A stretch of DNA of 64,000 nt. Origin: Bradyrhizobium liaoningense. GTDB taxonomy: Bacteria; Pseudomonadota; Alphaproteobacteria; Rhizobiales; Xanthobacteraceae. The stretch covers positions 906,282-970,281 of the forward strand of contig NZ_JAFCJT010000002.1 in NCBI RefSeq assembly GCF_018130785.1. Direction: 5' to 3'. Shown piece after piece: positions 44,768 to 52,890 of the stretch. The translations under genes were made by a program, and so were the position numbers. The notes under the pieces were generated by a model. That model saw nothing but the letters and a program-made list of their open reading frames with translations, did not search any database and had not been told where the DNA came from. The number at the start of each line of letters is the position of its first letter. The first letter of the stretch is position 1.

Positions 44768-46084
44768 ATGAACGATCGGCGGTCTCTTCTGGTGGCAATC
44801 TCCTGCCCCTCGGCCGTTCTCGCCGGCTGGCTGGTGCTCTCCCTGTCCGCCAACGCTCCGGCCGTCATCGAGAACAGCGGCGCCAATGCTTCTGCGGTGT
44901 CGCGCGCGAAAGATCTTGGCTCGCGCGCGAAAGATCCTGGTCCGCTCGAACTCGCCGACGTCCCGCACGCTGCGGCCATCGAGGATGGCATCGCCCTGAC
45001 CGCCGATATCGCGGCCACCGTCGCTGCGCCACCGAATCCAGTCGCCGAGGCCGCAACGCCCGAGATGCCCGCCGCCGTCATCAAGCTCGCCTCGACCGAT
45101 CCGGCGCTGATATTGCCGACGGAAGCCCCGCCTGCGGTGTCGCCGCAGCCCGCTCCTGTCAGCAGCGAGGCGGCCCCCACACCGGAGCCCGTCGTAAAGC
45201 TCGCATCGGCCGATCCCACCGAGATCGCGATGACAGATACGCTGTCGCCTGCGGCGATCGCGACCGGCCCTGCGCCCGCCGCGAGCACCGCGTCGCCGCC
45301 TGCCGACACCGTCGCCGTGCTCGACGAGTGCTTCGTCATGGATGCCTGCATCGATCGCTATCTCTGGACGCTCTATCAGCGCACCGCGAAGGAAGACTCG
45401 ATCAAGGTCGAGGAACGCCGCCCGGTCACCGTCAAGCGCAGGGGCAAGACGGTCACGGTGATGCGCAGCTTCACAAAACTGGTCGACGAAGACTTTGGCT
45501 GGAAAGATCCGAAGGCGGCCGAGCACGCCGGCATGCCGATGATGGATTACGTGATCGGCGGCATGGACAAGAGCTTCAAGCGAAAGCTGTTTCGCGCGCT
45601 GCTCGCCGCCGAAGCCGCCGGCCTCTCGCCGGGCATCACCAGCGCGTTCCGCGACAATTATCGCCAGTCGATCGCGAGCGGCCTGAAGGCCGCTTCCGAC
45701 CGCTCCTATCATGGCGGTAGTACGCGCGGCGGCTACGGCCATGGCATGGCGGCAGATATCGTCAGCACCAAGGGCGACAACCGCGCGCAGCGCTGGGTCT
45801 CAACCGAAATCCTGTGGAAGTGGGTCGATGCCAACGGCAAGGCGCTCGGCATCGGCCGGCCCTATCTCGACCGCGATCCGCCGCATGTCGGCCCGGTCGA
45901 CGGCCAGGAATACCTCTCCAAGCGTGGCACGGGAGACCGCAAGGAAGCGGCCAACGTGAAGTCCAAGAAGGTGGTGCGGGCCGCGGCCCACGCAAAGCGG
46001 CTAAAGACGCAGGCCGCGCGCGAGCAGAAGGGTTGGGCTAGGCCGCAGAAGTCGGCGCAGTCCGCCGCGAAGCGCGCGACCTGA
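44768..46084 (+). CDS. Exported M15-like peptidase-domain protein
   Basis: A 438-residue protein. An N-terminal membrane anchor or signal (LLVAISCPSAVLAGWLVLSLSANA) is followed by about 150 residues of Ala/Pro/Thr linker with repeated VIKLAS/VVKLAS phrases. The C-terminal domain has LSPGITSAFRDNYRQSIASG, then RGGYGHGMAADIVS and DRDPPHVGPVDGQEY, a pattern like the zinc site (HxxxxxxD...H) of M15/YcbK-type D-Ala-D-Ala carboxypeptidases. The tail is basic. It probably trims peptidoglycan in the periplasm; catalysis is inferred from the GHGMAADI and PPHVGP motifs. GGAGG precedes the ATG. Confidence 0.75.
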   Translation: MNDRRSLLVAISCPSAVLAGWLVLSLSANAPAVIENSGANASAVSRAKDLGSRAKDPGPLELADVPHAAAIEDGIALTADIAATVAAPPNPVAEAATPEMPAAVIKLASTDPALILPTEAPPAVSPQPAPVSSEAAPTPEPVVKLASADPTEIAMTDTLSPAAIATGPAPAASTASPPADTVAVLDECFVMDACIDRYLWTLYQRTAKEDSIKVEERRPVTVKRRGKTVTVMRSFTKLVDEDFGWKDPKAAEHAGMPMMDYVIGGMDKSFKRKLFRALLAAEAAGLSPGITSAFRDNYRQSIASGLKAASDRSYHGGSTRGGYGHGMAADIVSTKGDNRAQRWVSTEILWKWVDANGKALGIGRPYLDRDPPHVGPVDGQEYLSKRGTGDRKEAANVKSKKVVRAAAHAKRLKTQAAREQKGWARPQKSAQSAAKRAT

Positions 46085-46088
46085 GCCT

Positions 46089-46901
46089 TTACGCACTGCG
46101 CCCCGGCAGTGGCACGAGGCGCATCTCGGCCGACCCGGCGTCCTGCGTGCGCACCAGCACCGCAAAGATGGTCTCGACCGCGAGCCGCACCGCCGCCTCC
46201 GTCGGCTTGCCCTTGGCCAGATGCGCCGCGATCAAGCCGGTGAGGAGATCGCCGGTGCCGTAGGGGCGGATCGGCAACCGCGGCGTCGCAAAGCGCGACA
46301 ACTGCCCGTCCGCGCACAGGATCGTCTCCACCTGCCCTTCCGCCGTGTCGGTGAGCGTGCAGCCGGTTGCGACGATGTCGATGCGGCCGGTCCCCGCCAG
46401 CGCCGCGCAGCCCGTACGCAGGCCCTGCGTATCCGCGATCGTGACGCCGGAGAGCAGCTCGAGCTCGAACTGGTTCGGCGTGGTCAGGTTTGCGGCCGGC
46501 AGCAAACGGCGCCGGACCACGTCCAGGATGCCGTCGGCCACATAGACGCGACCGTCGTCGCCGATCACGGGATCGCAGAGATAGAGCAGTTTTGAATTCC
46601 GCGTGAGCGCCCGCTCGACGAAATCGGCGATCACAGCGGCATTGCCGGGCGAGCCGAGATAGCCGGTGACGAGCACGGCCGCCTCGTCGACGAGATCGCG
46701 CTCCTCGACGCCTTTCAGGAGATCGGCGACGAGCTCGGTCTCCAGCACCCGCCCGCGCAACGTCGGATAGCGCGGATGGTTCGACAGCAGCGTCGTCGGC
46801 ACCGCCGCGACGTTCACGCCCTCCGCCTGCATGGCATAGGCCGCCGCGCTGTTGCCGACATGGCCGTGGACCACCTGGCTTTGAATGGAGATGACGAGCA
46901 T
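46089..46901 (-). CDS. pdxY: Pyridoxal kinase
   Basis: A 270-residue PfkB/ribokinase-superfamily kinase of vitamin B6 salvage. It has SIQSQVVHGHVGNSAAAYAMQAEGVNV at the start, PTTLLSNHPRYPTLRGRVL, the YLCDPVIGDDGRVYV strand, ANLTTPNQFELELLSG and the anion-hole motif YGTGDLLTGLIAAHLA. It phosphorylates pyridoxal with ATP. Length suits PdxY. It is convergent with the M15-like gene with four bases between the stops, and downstream of a PaiB-like gene on the same strand. Confidence 0.92.
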   Translation of the reverse strand: MLVISIQSQVVHGHVGNSAAAYAMQAEGVNVAAVPTTLLSNHPRYPTLRGRVLETELVADLLKGVEERDLVDEAAVLVTGYLGSPGNAAVIADFVERALTRNSKLLYLCDPVIGDDGRVYVADGILDVVRRRLLPAANLTTPNQFELELLSGVTIADTQGLRTGCAALAGTGRIDIVATGCTLTDTAEGQVETILCADGQLSRFATPRLPIRPYGTGDLLTGLIAAHLAKGKPTEAAVRLAVETIFAVLVRTQDAGSAEMRLVPLPGRSA

Positions 46902-46949
46902 GCAGAGGTCCGTAGGGTCAAACGTGCCGCAAGGCAAGCGTGGCCCGGA

Positions 46950-47591
46950 TCACGAAACGTCGTATCCGAGCCATGGCCGCAGCGCCTGCATCTTCCGCGC
47001 CAGCCGCCGGTGTGCACTTTCCTCCGACCGCGCCAGCCGGGCGGCGACCGCGACATGGTCCGCATCGCTCTTGTGCTGATTGAGCTTGGCCTGCCCCTCG
47101 ACTTGATCCACCACGAGATCGACGACCCGGATCGCAGCCAGCATGCTCTCGCGCTTGCCCGGCTCCATTTGCGCGAGGTCCCAGGGCTGTTTCGGCAACC
47201 GCGCCTCGGATACCGCAAGCAGCGCATCGCCATGCTCGCGGTTCTCGTCCAGCTCGCGCAGATGCGCCACGCCCGACAGGTGCACGGCCTCGTAGAGCCA
47301 GGTCGAGACATTGTCGCGCGAAGAATACCAGTCGTTGGAGATGTAAGCATCGTCGCCGGCAACGATCAGCAGGAAACGCCTCGCGCCATCCGCGAGCGGA
47401 ACAAGAGGATTTTTCGCCGTGAAATGGACCTGCACGATGGCGCGGCCATCGTGTTCGCCCAGCACGAACGGCACGTGCGATGCGCGCGGGCCGCGATCAT
47501 CGGCCGCCACGATCACGCCAAAGCCGCGCTGCGCGGCAAATTCCAGCGCGCGCTGCTCCTCGATGCGAAATTGGGGGCGAAGGACATGCAT
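46950..47591 (-). CDS. FMN-binding PaiB-type negative regulator
   Basis: A 213-residue protein of the PaiB family. It has the split-barrel flavin fold: RALEFAAQRGFGVIVAADDRG, HVPFVLGEHDGRAIVQVHFTAKNPL, the VAGDDAYISNDWY motif, and VSTWLYEAVHLSG. Family members bind FMN and were first described as repressors of degradative enzymes in Bacillus. The C-terminus (PKQPWDLAQMEPGKRESMLAAI, then KLNQHKSDAD) is typical. It lies 48 bases before pdxY on the same strand; both act on phosphorylated cofactors, which may be coincidence. Confidence 0.9.
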   Translation of the reverse strand: MHVLRPQFRIEEQRALEFAAQRGFGVIVAADDRGPRASHVPFVLGEHDGRAIVQVHFTAKNPLVPLADGARRFLLIVAGDDAYISNDWYSSRDNVSTWLYEAVHLSGVAHLRELDENREHGDALLAVSEARLPKQPWDLAQMEPGKRESMLAAIRVVDLVVDQVEGQAKLNQHKSDADHVAVAARLARSEESAHRRLARKMQALRPWLGYDVS

Positions 47592-47683
47592 GACGCTGCG
47601 CTCGATGGCTGGACGAAGGACGACATAAGGCTAACCCATCATCCGTAGGAATCAGAAACGATATTGGGCCGCAAACGCGGATG

Positions 47684-48328
47684 TCAGGAATGATTCCGGC
47701 GTCGTGCAAGCTCATCGAGATAGGCGCAGAACATGTCGGCCATCCCGGCGGCGTGACGCGCTATCTCCGTCTCGTTGCGCGGCGCCTCCGAGAACCGCTT
47801 GCCGACCTCGCTCAGCGTGGTCGTGATGAGCTCGCCGGCAAGTTCGCGCGCGGCATCCGAGGCTTTTGGCAGCGCTTCCCGCATGAAGGCCGCGACGATG
47901 CCCTTGCCCGCGGCCCGCGCGTCGTGCGCCTCCGGCGCGTCGCGATACAGCGGCGCGGCGTCGCTGAGCGCTGTGCGGATCGCAGCCTCTTCGCACTCGG
48001 AGCGGATGAAGGCGTGGACCAGCGCGCGCAGCCGCGCCGGTGGCGGCTTCGAGCGATCCGCCAGGATGCCGCGCAACAGATCGCTCGTGCGCCGCCACTC
48101 GTCGCTCTGGAGGCGGAACAGGATCGCCGCCTTGTTCGGAAAATATTGGTAGAGGGAGCCGACGCTCACACCGGCCCGCTCCGCCACCCGTGCCGTGGTG
48201 AAACGCTGCGCCCCCTCCTTCGCCAGGACCTGAACAGCGGCATCCAGAATGGCGGCCACCAGCCCGCTCGATCGGGCTTGTTGCGGCTGTTTTCTCGAGG
48301 AAATTGAACGGCTTCGACGCTCGGCCAT
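47684..48328 (-). CDS. TetR/AcrR-family repressor
   Basis: A 214-residue regulator. The N-terminal helix-turn-helix is ILDAAVQVLAKEGAQRFTTARVAERAGVSVGSLYQYFPNKAAIL, and the C-terminal part is the variable ligand domain (TetR_C-like). It is divergent from an O-methyltransferase gene at 48426. The 97-base intergenic region holds a 24-base inverted repeat that is the likely operator, so the methyltransferase is probably its target and the gene controls itself. Confidence 0.92.
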   Translation of the reverse strand: MAERRSRSISSRKQPQQARSSGLVAAILDAAVQVLAKEGAQRFTTARVAERAGVSVGSLYQYFPNKAAILFRLQSDEWRRTSDLLRGILADRSKPPPARLRALVHAFIRSECEEAAIRTALSDAAPLYRDAPEAHDARAAGKGIVAAFMREALPKASDAARELAGELITTTLSEVGKRFSEAPRNETEIARHAAGMADMFCAYLDELARRRNHS

Positions 48329-48353
48329 GACGTGCCCAGGTAATGCGAATAGG

Positions 48354-48377
48354 AAATGCGACGAATTAGTCGTATTT
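48354..48377. promoter_or_regulatory. TetR-type operator, inverted repeat
   Basis: AAATGCGAC (48354-48362), a six-base spacer GAATTA, and GTCGTATTT (48369-48377): arms match at 8 of 9 positions. Centred between the divergent TetR and O-methyltransferase genes. Confidence 0.7.
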
Positions 48378-48425
48378 CAGTCTCTGCGCAAGCACGCGCT
48401 TCTTTGCGAACTCCGGAGACATCAA

Positions 48426-49091
48426 ATGACCACCCCAACCATCACATTGCTTGCGCCACTGCTGGACCGCCTGTTCGACGAGGCCGAAGCAGCAACCGGC
48501 GCTGTGCGAGCTGCCGTTGCCGATTTGTCCGCCTCCGACCGCGCGCGGATGATGCGGAGCAAGACCGATTACCGCGACCTCTATGGACGGCTGAAGGACG
48601 TACCGCTCGCAGTCTCGCGTGAAACGGGTCACCTGCTCTACATGTTGGCGCGCAGTTCGCGCGCCAAGGCGATCGTCGAGTTCGGGACCTCGTTCGGCAT
48701 CTCGACCCTGCACCTTGCCGCGGGCTTACGCGACAATGGCGGCGGCCGCCTGATCACCACCGAGTTCGAGCCCTCCAAGGCGGCGCGGGCGCGGCACAAC
48801 CTCTCGGCCGGCGGGCTGATCGATCTCGTCGAAATCCGCGAAGGCGATGCGCTGAAAACGCTCAGCGCCGATCTCCCCGATGCAATCGATTTGGTGCTGC
48901 TCGACGGTGCCAAGGCGCTCTACCCGGATATCCTTGATCTGGTCGAAGGCCATCTCAAGCCGGGCGCGATCATCGTCGCCGACAATGCCGACGACAGTCC
49001 CGACTATCTGGCGCGCGTACGCACGCCCGGAAGCGGCTACATGTCCACGCCCTTTGCCGAAGACGTCGAGCTGACCGTACGGATCAACTGA
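48426..49091 (+). CDS. Class I SAM-dependent O-methyltransferase
   Basis: A 221-residue O-methyltransferase of the CCoAOMT/COMT-like family: VSRETGHLLYMLARSSRAKAIVEFGTSFGISTLHLAAGL (motif I), LITTEFEPSKAARARHNLS, and the metal/active-site strand DLVLLDGAKALYPDILDLVEGHLKPGAIIVADN. The acceptor is unknown but probably a catechol-like or phenolic compound. GGAG lies eight bases before the ATG. It is controlled, by position, by the divergent TetR repressor. A terminator follows at 49121. Confidence 0.9.
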   Translation: MTTPTITLLAPLLDRLFDEAEAATGAVRAAVADLSASDRARMMRSKTDYRDLYGRLKDVPLAVSRETGHLLYMLARSSRAKAIVEFGTSFGISTLHLAAGLRDNGGGRLITTEFEPSKAARARHNLSAGGLIDLVEIREGDALKTLSADLPDAIDLVLLDGAKALYPDILDLVEGHLKPGAIIVADNADDSPDYLARVRTPGSGYMSTPFAEDVELTVRIN

Positions 49092-49120
49092 AGCCGCGCC
49101 GGATCGCCGCGACGCGCTGG

Positions 49121-49150
49121 AGCCGCCGCACGATTCATCGCGCGGCGGCT
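49121..49150 (+). terminator. Terminator after O-methyltransferase gene
   Basis: AGCCGCCGC and GCGGCGGCT form a perfect nine-base stem with a 12-base loop; the T-run is weak (TTCGTATT). 29 bases past the stop codon. Confidence 0.65.
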
Positions 49151-49270
49151 TCGTATTATCAGCCGTGCATCGGGGAACCTGGAGGCCTCATGTCACCAGG
49201 CCCTTGTCGCAGGCTCGTCACTGACACGTGATATCTGTTCCTGGAAAAAGCGATGCTGCGTGTGCTAAAC

Positions 49271-49289
49271 ATACCTACCGCGCGGTATC
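49271..49289. promoter_or_regulatory. Palindromic operator upstream of SMR/TetR operon
   Basis: TACCGCGCGGTA is a perfect 12-base palindrome at 49276-49287, preceded by a further ATACC (49271-49275). It lies 26 bases before the SMR gene start. A good candidate for the binding site of the TetR protein encoded in the same operon. Confidence 0.65.
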
Positions 49290-49313
49290 TTTCGCACTAC
49301 GCCAGAGCCATTC

Positions 49314-49658
49314 ATGACCTCCGCCTTCAATGCCTACGCAGCGCTCGCCCTCGCCATCGTCCTCGAGGTCACCGCGTCCGCCTTCCTGCAGCAATCCGCA
49401 CAGTTCACGAGGCCGTGGCCGACGCTGGCCATGGTGCTGTTTTATGTTGCCTCGTTCTATGCCCTGTCGGTCGCGATCCGGGTCATTCCCCTGAGCATCG
49501 CCTATGCAATCTGGGGCGGCGTCGGCATCATCCTGACCGCCACCGTCTCCTTCGTGCTGTTCCGCCAGATGCTGGACGCCGCGGCCTTCGTCGGCATTGG
49601 CCTGATCGTATCCGGGGTCGTCATCATCAACCTGTTCTCGGAGACCACGGCTCACTGA
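49314..49658 (+). CDS. SMR-family multidrug efflux protein
   Basis: A 114-residue four-helix membrane protein of the small multidrug resistance family (EmrE/QacE type). The essential membrane glutamate is in the first helix (ALALAIVLEVTASAFLQQS); helix two and three carry YVASFYALSVAIRVIPLSIAYAIWGGVGIILTATVSFVLF, the SMR signature, and helix four GIGLIVSGVVIINLFS. It works as a dimer exporting cationic toxic compounds for protons. Its stop shares one base with the start of the TetR gene, so the pair is one operon. Confidence 0.93.
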   Translation: MTSAFNAYAALALAIVLEVTASAFLQQSAQFTRPWPTLAMVLFYVASFYALSVAIRVIPLSIAYAIWGGVGIILTATVSFVLFRQMLDAAAFVGIGLIVSGVVIINLFSETTAH

Positions 49659-50224
49659 TGCCGGCAAGCGCCTATACCCGCGCCAAGCAGCCCGCGCAGG
49701 TGCGACGCGCCCTGCTCGACTGCGCCGCGGCGATCGCCATGGACCACGGCGTCGCCGGCGTGACGGTGCAGGCGGTCGCGGCGGCCGCCGGCGTCACCAA
49801 GGGCGGCCTGTTTCATCATTTCGGGAGCAAGCAGGCGCTGATCGAGGGCCTGTTCGCCGACCTCCTCGCCCGCGTCGACGCGGAGATCGACGCTGCCGTT
49901 GAGGCTGATCCCAAGCCACGCGGCAGCTTCACGCGCGCCTATGTGAATGCCGTGTTCACGGGCAAGGCCTTCGGCTTCGCGACGCCCTGGGCGGCGTTGA
50001 GCATGGTCGTGGTCACGGATCCGTCACTGCGCCGGCTTTGGAACGACTGGATGAAGGCGCGCCTGAAGCATCACCGTACCGACGCCGCGCCCGAACTCCA
50101 CATCGTCCGTCTCGCCGCCGACGGCGCCTGGCTGTCCTATGTCACGACGGGACAGACGCGCATGGGCGCCGATCTACGGGCCGTGCACGACCGCCTGATC
50201 GCACAGACCTATCGGCGCGGATAG
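49658..50224 (+). CDS. TetR-family regulator of SMR operon
   Basis: A 188-residue TetR repressor. The N-terminal DNA-binding region is VRRALLDCAAAIAMDHGVAGVTVQAVAAAAGVTKGGLFHHFGSKQALIEGLF, the type with the TKGGLFHHF recognition helix end. The C-terminal ligand domain resembles TetR_C_37-like groups. It overlaps the SMR gene by one base (TGATG). Together with the palindrome at 49271 this is a self-controlled efflux unit: the inducing drug would release TetR and raise SMR expression. Confidence 0.92.
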   Translation: MPASAYTRAKQPAQVRRALLDCAAAIAMDHGVAGVTVQAVAAAAGVTKGGLFHHFGSKQALIEGLFADLLARVDAEIDAAVEADPKPRGSFTRAYVNAVFTGKAFGFATPWAALSMVVVTDPSLRRLWNDWMKARLKHHRTDAAPELHIVRLAADGAWLSYVTTGQTRMGADLRAVHDRLIAQTYRRG

Positions 50225-50236
50225 CCGGAACGACGG

Positions 50237-50599
50237 CTATTGGCTCTGCACTGCCTTGGGCGGACGCGGCCCGGATTTGGCCGGCTTTGCACGGGACTTG
50301 GCCGCCGCGCGCGGCGGCGGTTCGTCGACGGACACCAGATAGTCGGCGAGCGCCTTGGCGGAGTCGGAGCTGGTCACGTAGTGATCCCGGAGGAACCAGG
50401 TAAGCGTCAGGCTGAAGCGCCCTTTCGCCAATCCCCGCGGGCTGCGATGGCAGGTCGCGCAGCCGTCCGCGAAAAGCTTTGCCGGCGGTTTGCCGGCATC
50501 GAGATTTTGCGCGGAGGCGATCGTCACCGTCAGCGCCGCGGCTGCGAGAGTCACCACGGGCGCGATCACACCGCGCCCTGGTCGAAACAGCGAAATCAA
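50237..50599 (-). CDS. Small c-type cytochrome-like protein
   Basis: A 120-residue exported protein. Signal peptide ISLFRPGRGVIAPVVTLAAA with cleavage near IASAQN, and one haem-binding CATCH motif in LFADGCATCHRSPRGLAKG. A possible distal methionine is not obvious in the remaining part (FSLTLTWFLRDHYVTSS), so haem ligation may be unusual or the protein may work differently. The basic Pro/Lys-rich tail ends KAVQSQ. The TTG start at 50599 has AGGGGA five bases upstream; longer readings would run through a repeat. Confidence 0.75.
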   Translation of the reverse strand: MISLFRPGRGVIAPVVTLAAAALTVTIASAQNLDAGKPPAKLFADGCATCHRSPRGLAKGRFSLTLTWFLRDHYVTSSDSAKALADYLVSVDEPPPRAAAKSRAKPAKSGPRPPKAVQSQ

Positions 50600-50613
50600 T
50601 GTCGTCCCCTGGA

Positions 50614-50659
50614 GCGCTTTCGAGCGAAGTGGATACCGGTTCGCGTAGAGAAAACGCGT
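50614..50659 (+). repeat. Repeat family C, copy 1
   Basis: A 46-base unit, GCGCTTTCGAGCGAAGTGG then ATACCGGTTCGCGTAGAGA and AAACGCGT, with inverted ends. It matches 58652-58697 at 43 of 46 positions. It lies just upstream of the cytochrome-like gene start. Confidence 0.88.
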
Positions 50660-50687
50660 AAGAAAGAGAATCAGCCTCGTCGCGCGG

Positions 50688-50867
50688 TCACGCCGCCGAT
50701 AGCTGATCGAATTCGGACGGAGTATAGGCATTGCCGTCCGGGTCGGTGATGACGACCTTCCATCCCTCGCTCGCCCATACTTTTGCCTTCGCCACGATGA
50801 GCAACCGGCTCTCGCGGGCAAAACTGCACTTTTCATTGTCGCGTTCTGCGACCATCTTATAGGCCAA
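50688..50867 (-). CDS. Small soluble protein
   Basis: A 59-residue protein starting at the TTG at 50867 (AGGGGA upstream): MAYKMVAERDNEKCSFARES, then RLLIVAKAKVWASEGWKVVI and TDPDGNAYTPSEFDQLSAA. A single cysteine and a basic middle; no signal or membrane helix. Conserved-looking small proteins ending in this PDGNxYxPxEFD pattern occur in bradyrhizobia. Function unknown. The 51068-start frame extends upstream without support. Confidence 0.65.
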   Translation of the reverse strand: MAYKMVAERDNEKCSFARESRLLIVAKAKVWASEGWKVVITDPDGNAYTPSEFDQLSAA

Positions 50868-51003
50868 TTCGCATCCCCTTGCGTGCCCTGCACCCGCTCC
50901 CTCGTGGCAGCGGGCTTTGGCGGCAATTCGCCAGGAGCGTGGCAATTTGGTGCCCTCCACGGCGGCATTGCCTCTGGTTCCGGCCGAATGACGGAGATTG
51001 ATC

Positions 51004-51285
51004 GTGCGCCGCATCATGAATGCGATTCTGCTTGTCGCGGGCTTGCTTGGCGTGGCGCTGCTCGTCACCGCGTCTGTGCGGGCGCAGACCTACGATCCGC
51101 GCTATCCCGTCTGCATCGAAATCTACACCATCGACGGCAGCAGCATCGATTGCAGTTTCACGTCGATCGCGCAATGCGCCGCGACGGCTTCCGGGCAGTC
51201 CGCCCAGTGCTACGCCAACCCTTATTATGCCATGCAGGGCCGGCCACCGGGCCCGGGCCCATCGCCGCCGCGACGGAACCGTTAG
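51004..51285 (+). CDS. DUF3551 small exported protein
   Basis: A 93-residue secreted protein. Signal peptide MRRIMNAILLVAGLLGVALL with cleavage after VRA. The mature part matches DUF3551: YDPRYPVCIEIYTIDGSSIDCSFTS, IAQCAATASGQSAQCYANPYY, with three or four conserved cysteines. The GTG at 51004 has GGAG seven bases upstream; a TTG at 50998 is less likely. The tail is Pro/Arg-rich. DUF3551 proteins are abundant and unexplained in Bradyrhizobiaceae. Confidence 0.85.
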   Translation: MRRIMNAILLVAGLLGVALLVTASVRAQTYDPRYPVCIEIYTIDGSSIDCSFTSIAQCAATASGQSAQCYANPYYAMQGRPPGPGPSPPRRNR

Positions 51286-51300
51286 GGGATCGCGGCCCGC

Positions 51301-51579
51301 TCAGTGGACGCGGATGATATGGGGACGGCCGAGATCGATCAGCCCCTGCACCGCCGAGAGACGATCGTCCAGCGCTGCGATGGTGAGCAGCAGATTGTTG
51401 CGGCGCTCGTCGAGCATGCCCATCTCGGCACCGGTGAGCTTCGTGCTCGTCCGCTCCTTGTGAATCCCGTCGAGGGATTTGCGCAGCCCGGCGATCAGGC
51501 CGGATAGCTGCTTGGCCTCCTTGGTCATCGACCGCTTCGCGACATTTTGGCGGCGCGTCTCCGCCTGGTTCTGTCTCAT
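51301..51579 (-). CDS. Small helical protein
   Basis: A 92-residue soluble protein with long helices: ETRRQNVAKRSMTKEAKQLSGLIAGLRKSLDG, then MGMLDERRNNLLLTIAALDDRLSAVQGL and a DLGRPHIIRVH end. GGGAGG lies six bases before the ATG at 51579. Composition suggests a coiled coil or a helical bundle; no family recognised. Confidence 0.65.
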   Translation of the reverse strand: MRQNQAETRRQNVAKRSMTKEAKQLSGLIAGLRKSLDGIHKERTSTKLTGAEMGMLDERRNNLLLTIAALDDRLSAVQGLIDLGRPHIIRVH

Positions 51580-51711
51580 CGTCATCCTCCCGTGCCCCGC
51601 TGCCCCGAGTGGATGCTTACAGCTTTGAGTAGACATCTTACGATCGATGAAATCTGCCCGCGAAGAACTTTCTTAAATTATACGCGCCGGGAACCGAGGC
51701 GGGCCCAAACG

Positions 51712-51739
51712 GAAAGCCCGGCGCAATGGCCGGGCTTTC
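51712..51739 (-). terminator. Terminator after SH3-domain gene
   Basis: GAAAGCCCGGC and GCCGGGCTTTC form an 11-base perfect stem with a six-base loop, 11 bases beyond the stop codon at 51750. It can work in both directions. Confidence 0.8.
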
Positions 51740-51749
51740 GTAGGCAGAT

Positions 51750-52736
51750 TCAGTGCTTCTGATGACCGCCACCGGGGCCGCCGGCCGGAGCGCCGGCGCC
51801 GCGCGGAGCGGCATTGATATGCGGAGCGCCACCGCCGCTGCCGTGCGGCATCGCAGGCGCAGCTGCGCGCGGCGCCGGCATCTGCGCACGCGCATTCATC
51901 GGCGACCCGTGGCTCACATTCGGCTGAGCCATGTGTGGCGCGGCGGGACGCGTGGCAGGCGCCGCCGAGACACGCGGCGCCTCGTGCGCACGCGGCATCG
52001 GCTGCGCGCGCACCGCGGCACGGCCCTGCGTCGGCTCGTGCATCATGCGGGCCTGTGCGTCGCGCGGATTGCGGGTCTGCACATTGGCACGTTCGTGCAC
52101 GATGCGCTCGCTTCGTCCGGCACGGGTTCGCTCAGTTGTCGCCGCAGCGTCGCGCTTGGCAATGGTAGCGTCATGCCGAGCAGTCGCGGCGTCACGCGCC
52201 GAGATCGCGGCAACGCCCCTTGCATCACCCTTGCCGCGCACGCCCTCGCGCCCCAGCGCGATCGCAGCGTCACGCGTCGCCGCGCGGCCGATGCGGGCCG
52301 CACGCGGATCGATCGTCATTCGCGTCGCGACATGCTGATGCGAGGTCCAGTAATTATTCCAGTAGGCGTGGCGACGATAGAAGGGACGCCCCTCGTAATA
52401 GTTCGACCAGTAGGAGGTCAGCACGAAGGGAGCGATGGGCACGTCGATCTGATCGGCATAATCGGGGAGATAGACGTAGTGGTTGCGGTAGAGATATTCG
52501 AGATATTGCGACGAAACCCAGCCGCGATCGTCGGAGAAGCTCACGTCGCACCAGGCATTGCCGCGCAGGCAGCCATGGATGTTGACGCGCGCGCCCTCGG
52601 GGACGCGATCGACCAGGGGAAAGCCCGTGCCCGGCCCGGCACGCAGGCCGGTCGAGACGGTGACGATGCCCGGAGCGGCCAGCGCGGCCGTCGGGGCGAG
52701 CAACAATGCGGCAACTAGAGCAGTTCTGAGTCTCAT
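51750..52736 (-). CDS. Exported SH3-domain protein with Ala/Arg-rich tail
   Basis: A 328-residue secreted protein. Signal peptide MRLRTALVAALLLAPTAALA; a bacterial SH3 domain (VTVSTGLRAGPGTGFPLVDRVPEGARVNIHG, then NAWCDVSFSDDRGWVSSQYLEYL). A middle segment rich in Tyr/Trp follows (TSYWSNYYEGRPFYRRHAYWNNYW). The C-terminal 170 residues are Ala/Arg/His/Pro-rich and low-complexity. SH3b domains bind peptidoglycan or metal ions. AGAGGAGG precedes the ATG. The exact EcfG promoter upstream suggests induction in general stress. Confidence 0.85.
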   Translation of the reverse strand: MRLRTALVAALLLAPTAALAAPGIVTVSTGLRAGPGTGFPLVDRVPEGARVNIHGCLRGNAWCDVSFSDDRGWVSSQYLEYLYRNHYVYLPDYADQIDVPIAPFVLTSYWSNYYEGRPFYRRHAYWNNYWTSHQHVATRMTIDPRAARIGRAATRDAAIALGREGVRGKGDARGVAAISARDAATARHDATIAKRDAAATTERTRAGRSERIVHERANVQTRNPRDAQARMMHEPTQGRAAVRAQPMPRAHEAPRVSAAPATRPAAPHMAQPNVSHGSPMNARAQMPAPRAAAPAMPHGSGGGAPHINAAPRGAGAPAGGPGGGHQKH

Positions 52737-52761
52737 GGCGAATTCCTCCTCTGCAAGTCGG

Positions 52762-52786
52762 AACGCGCCAGTGAGAAGGGCGTTCC
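52762..52786 (-). promoter_or_regulatory. EcfG general stress promoter (minus strand)
   Basis: On the minus strand GGAAC (52786-52782), a 16-base spacer and CGTT (52765-52762): exact EcfG consensus. The predicted start of transcription lies about 20 bases before the SH3-domain gene. Confidence 0.78.
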
Positions 52787-52890
52787 GCACACGGAGGTCG
52801 CGTGCGTCAAAAGATTGAGGCGCACGCCGCGCGTGGTTCAATATTCATTCGCCATTCATCGGCACAGCGCGCAACAGCGCGATAAGCCTG

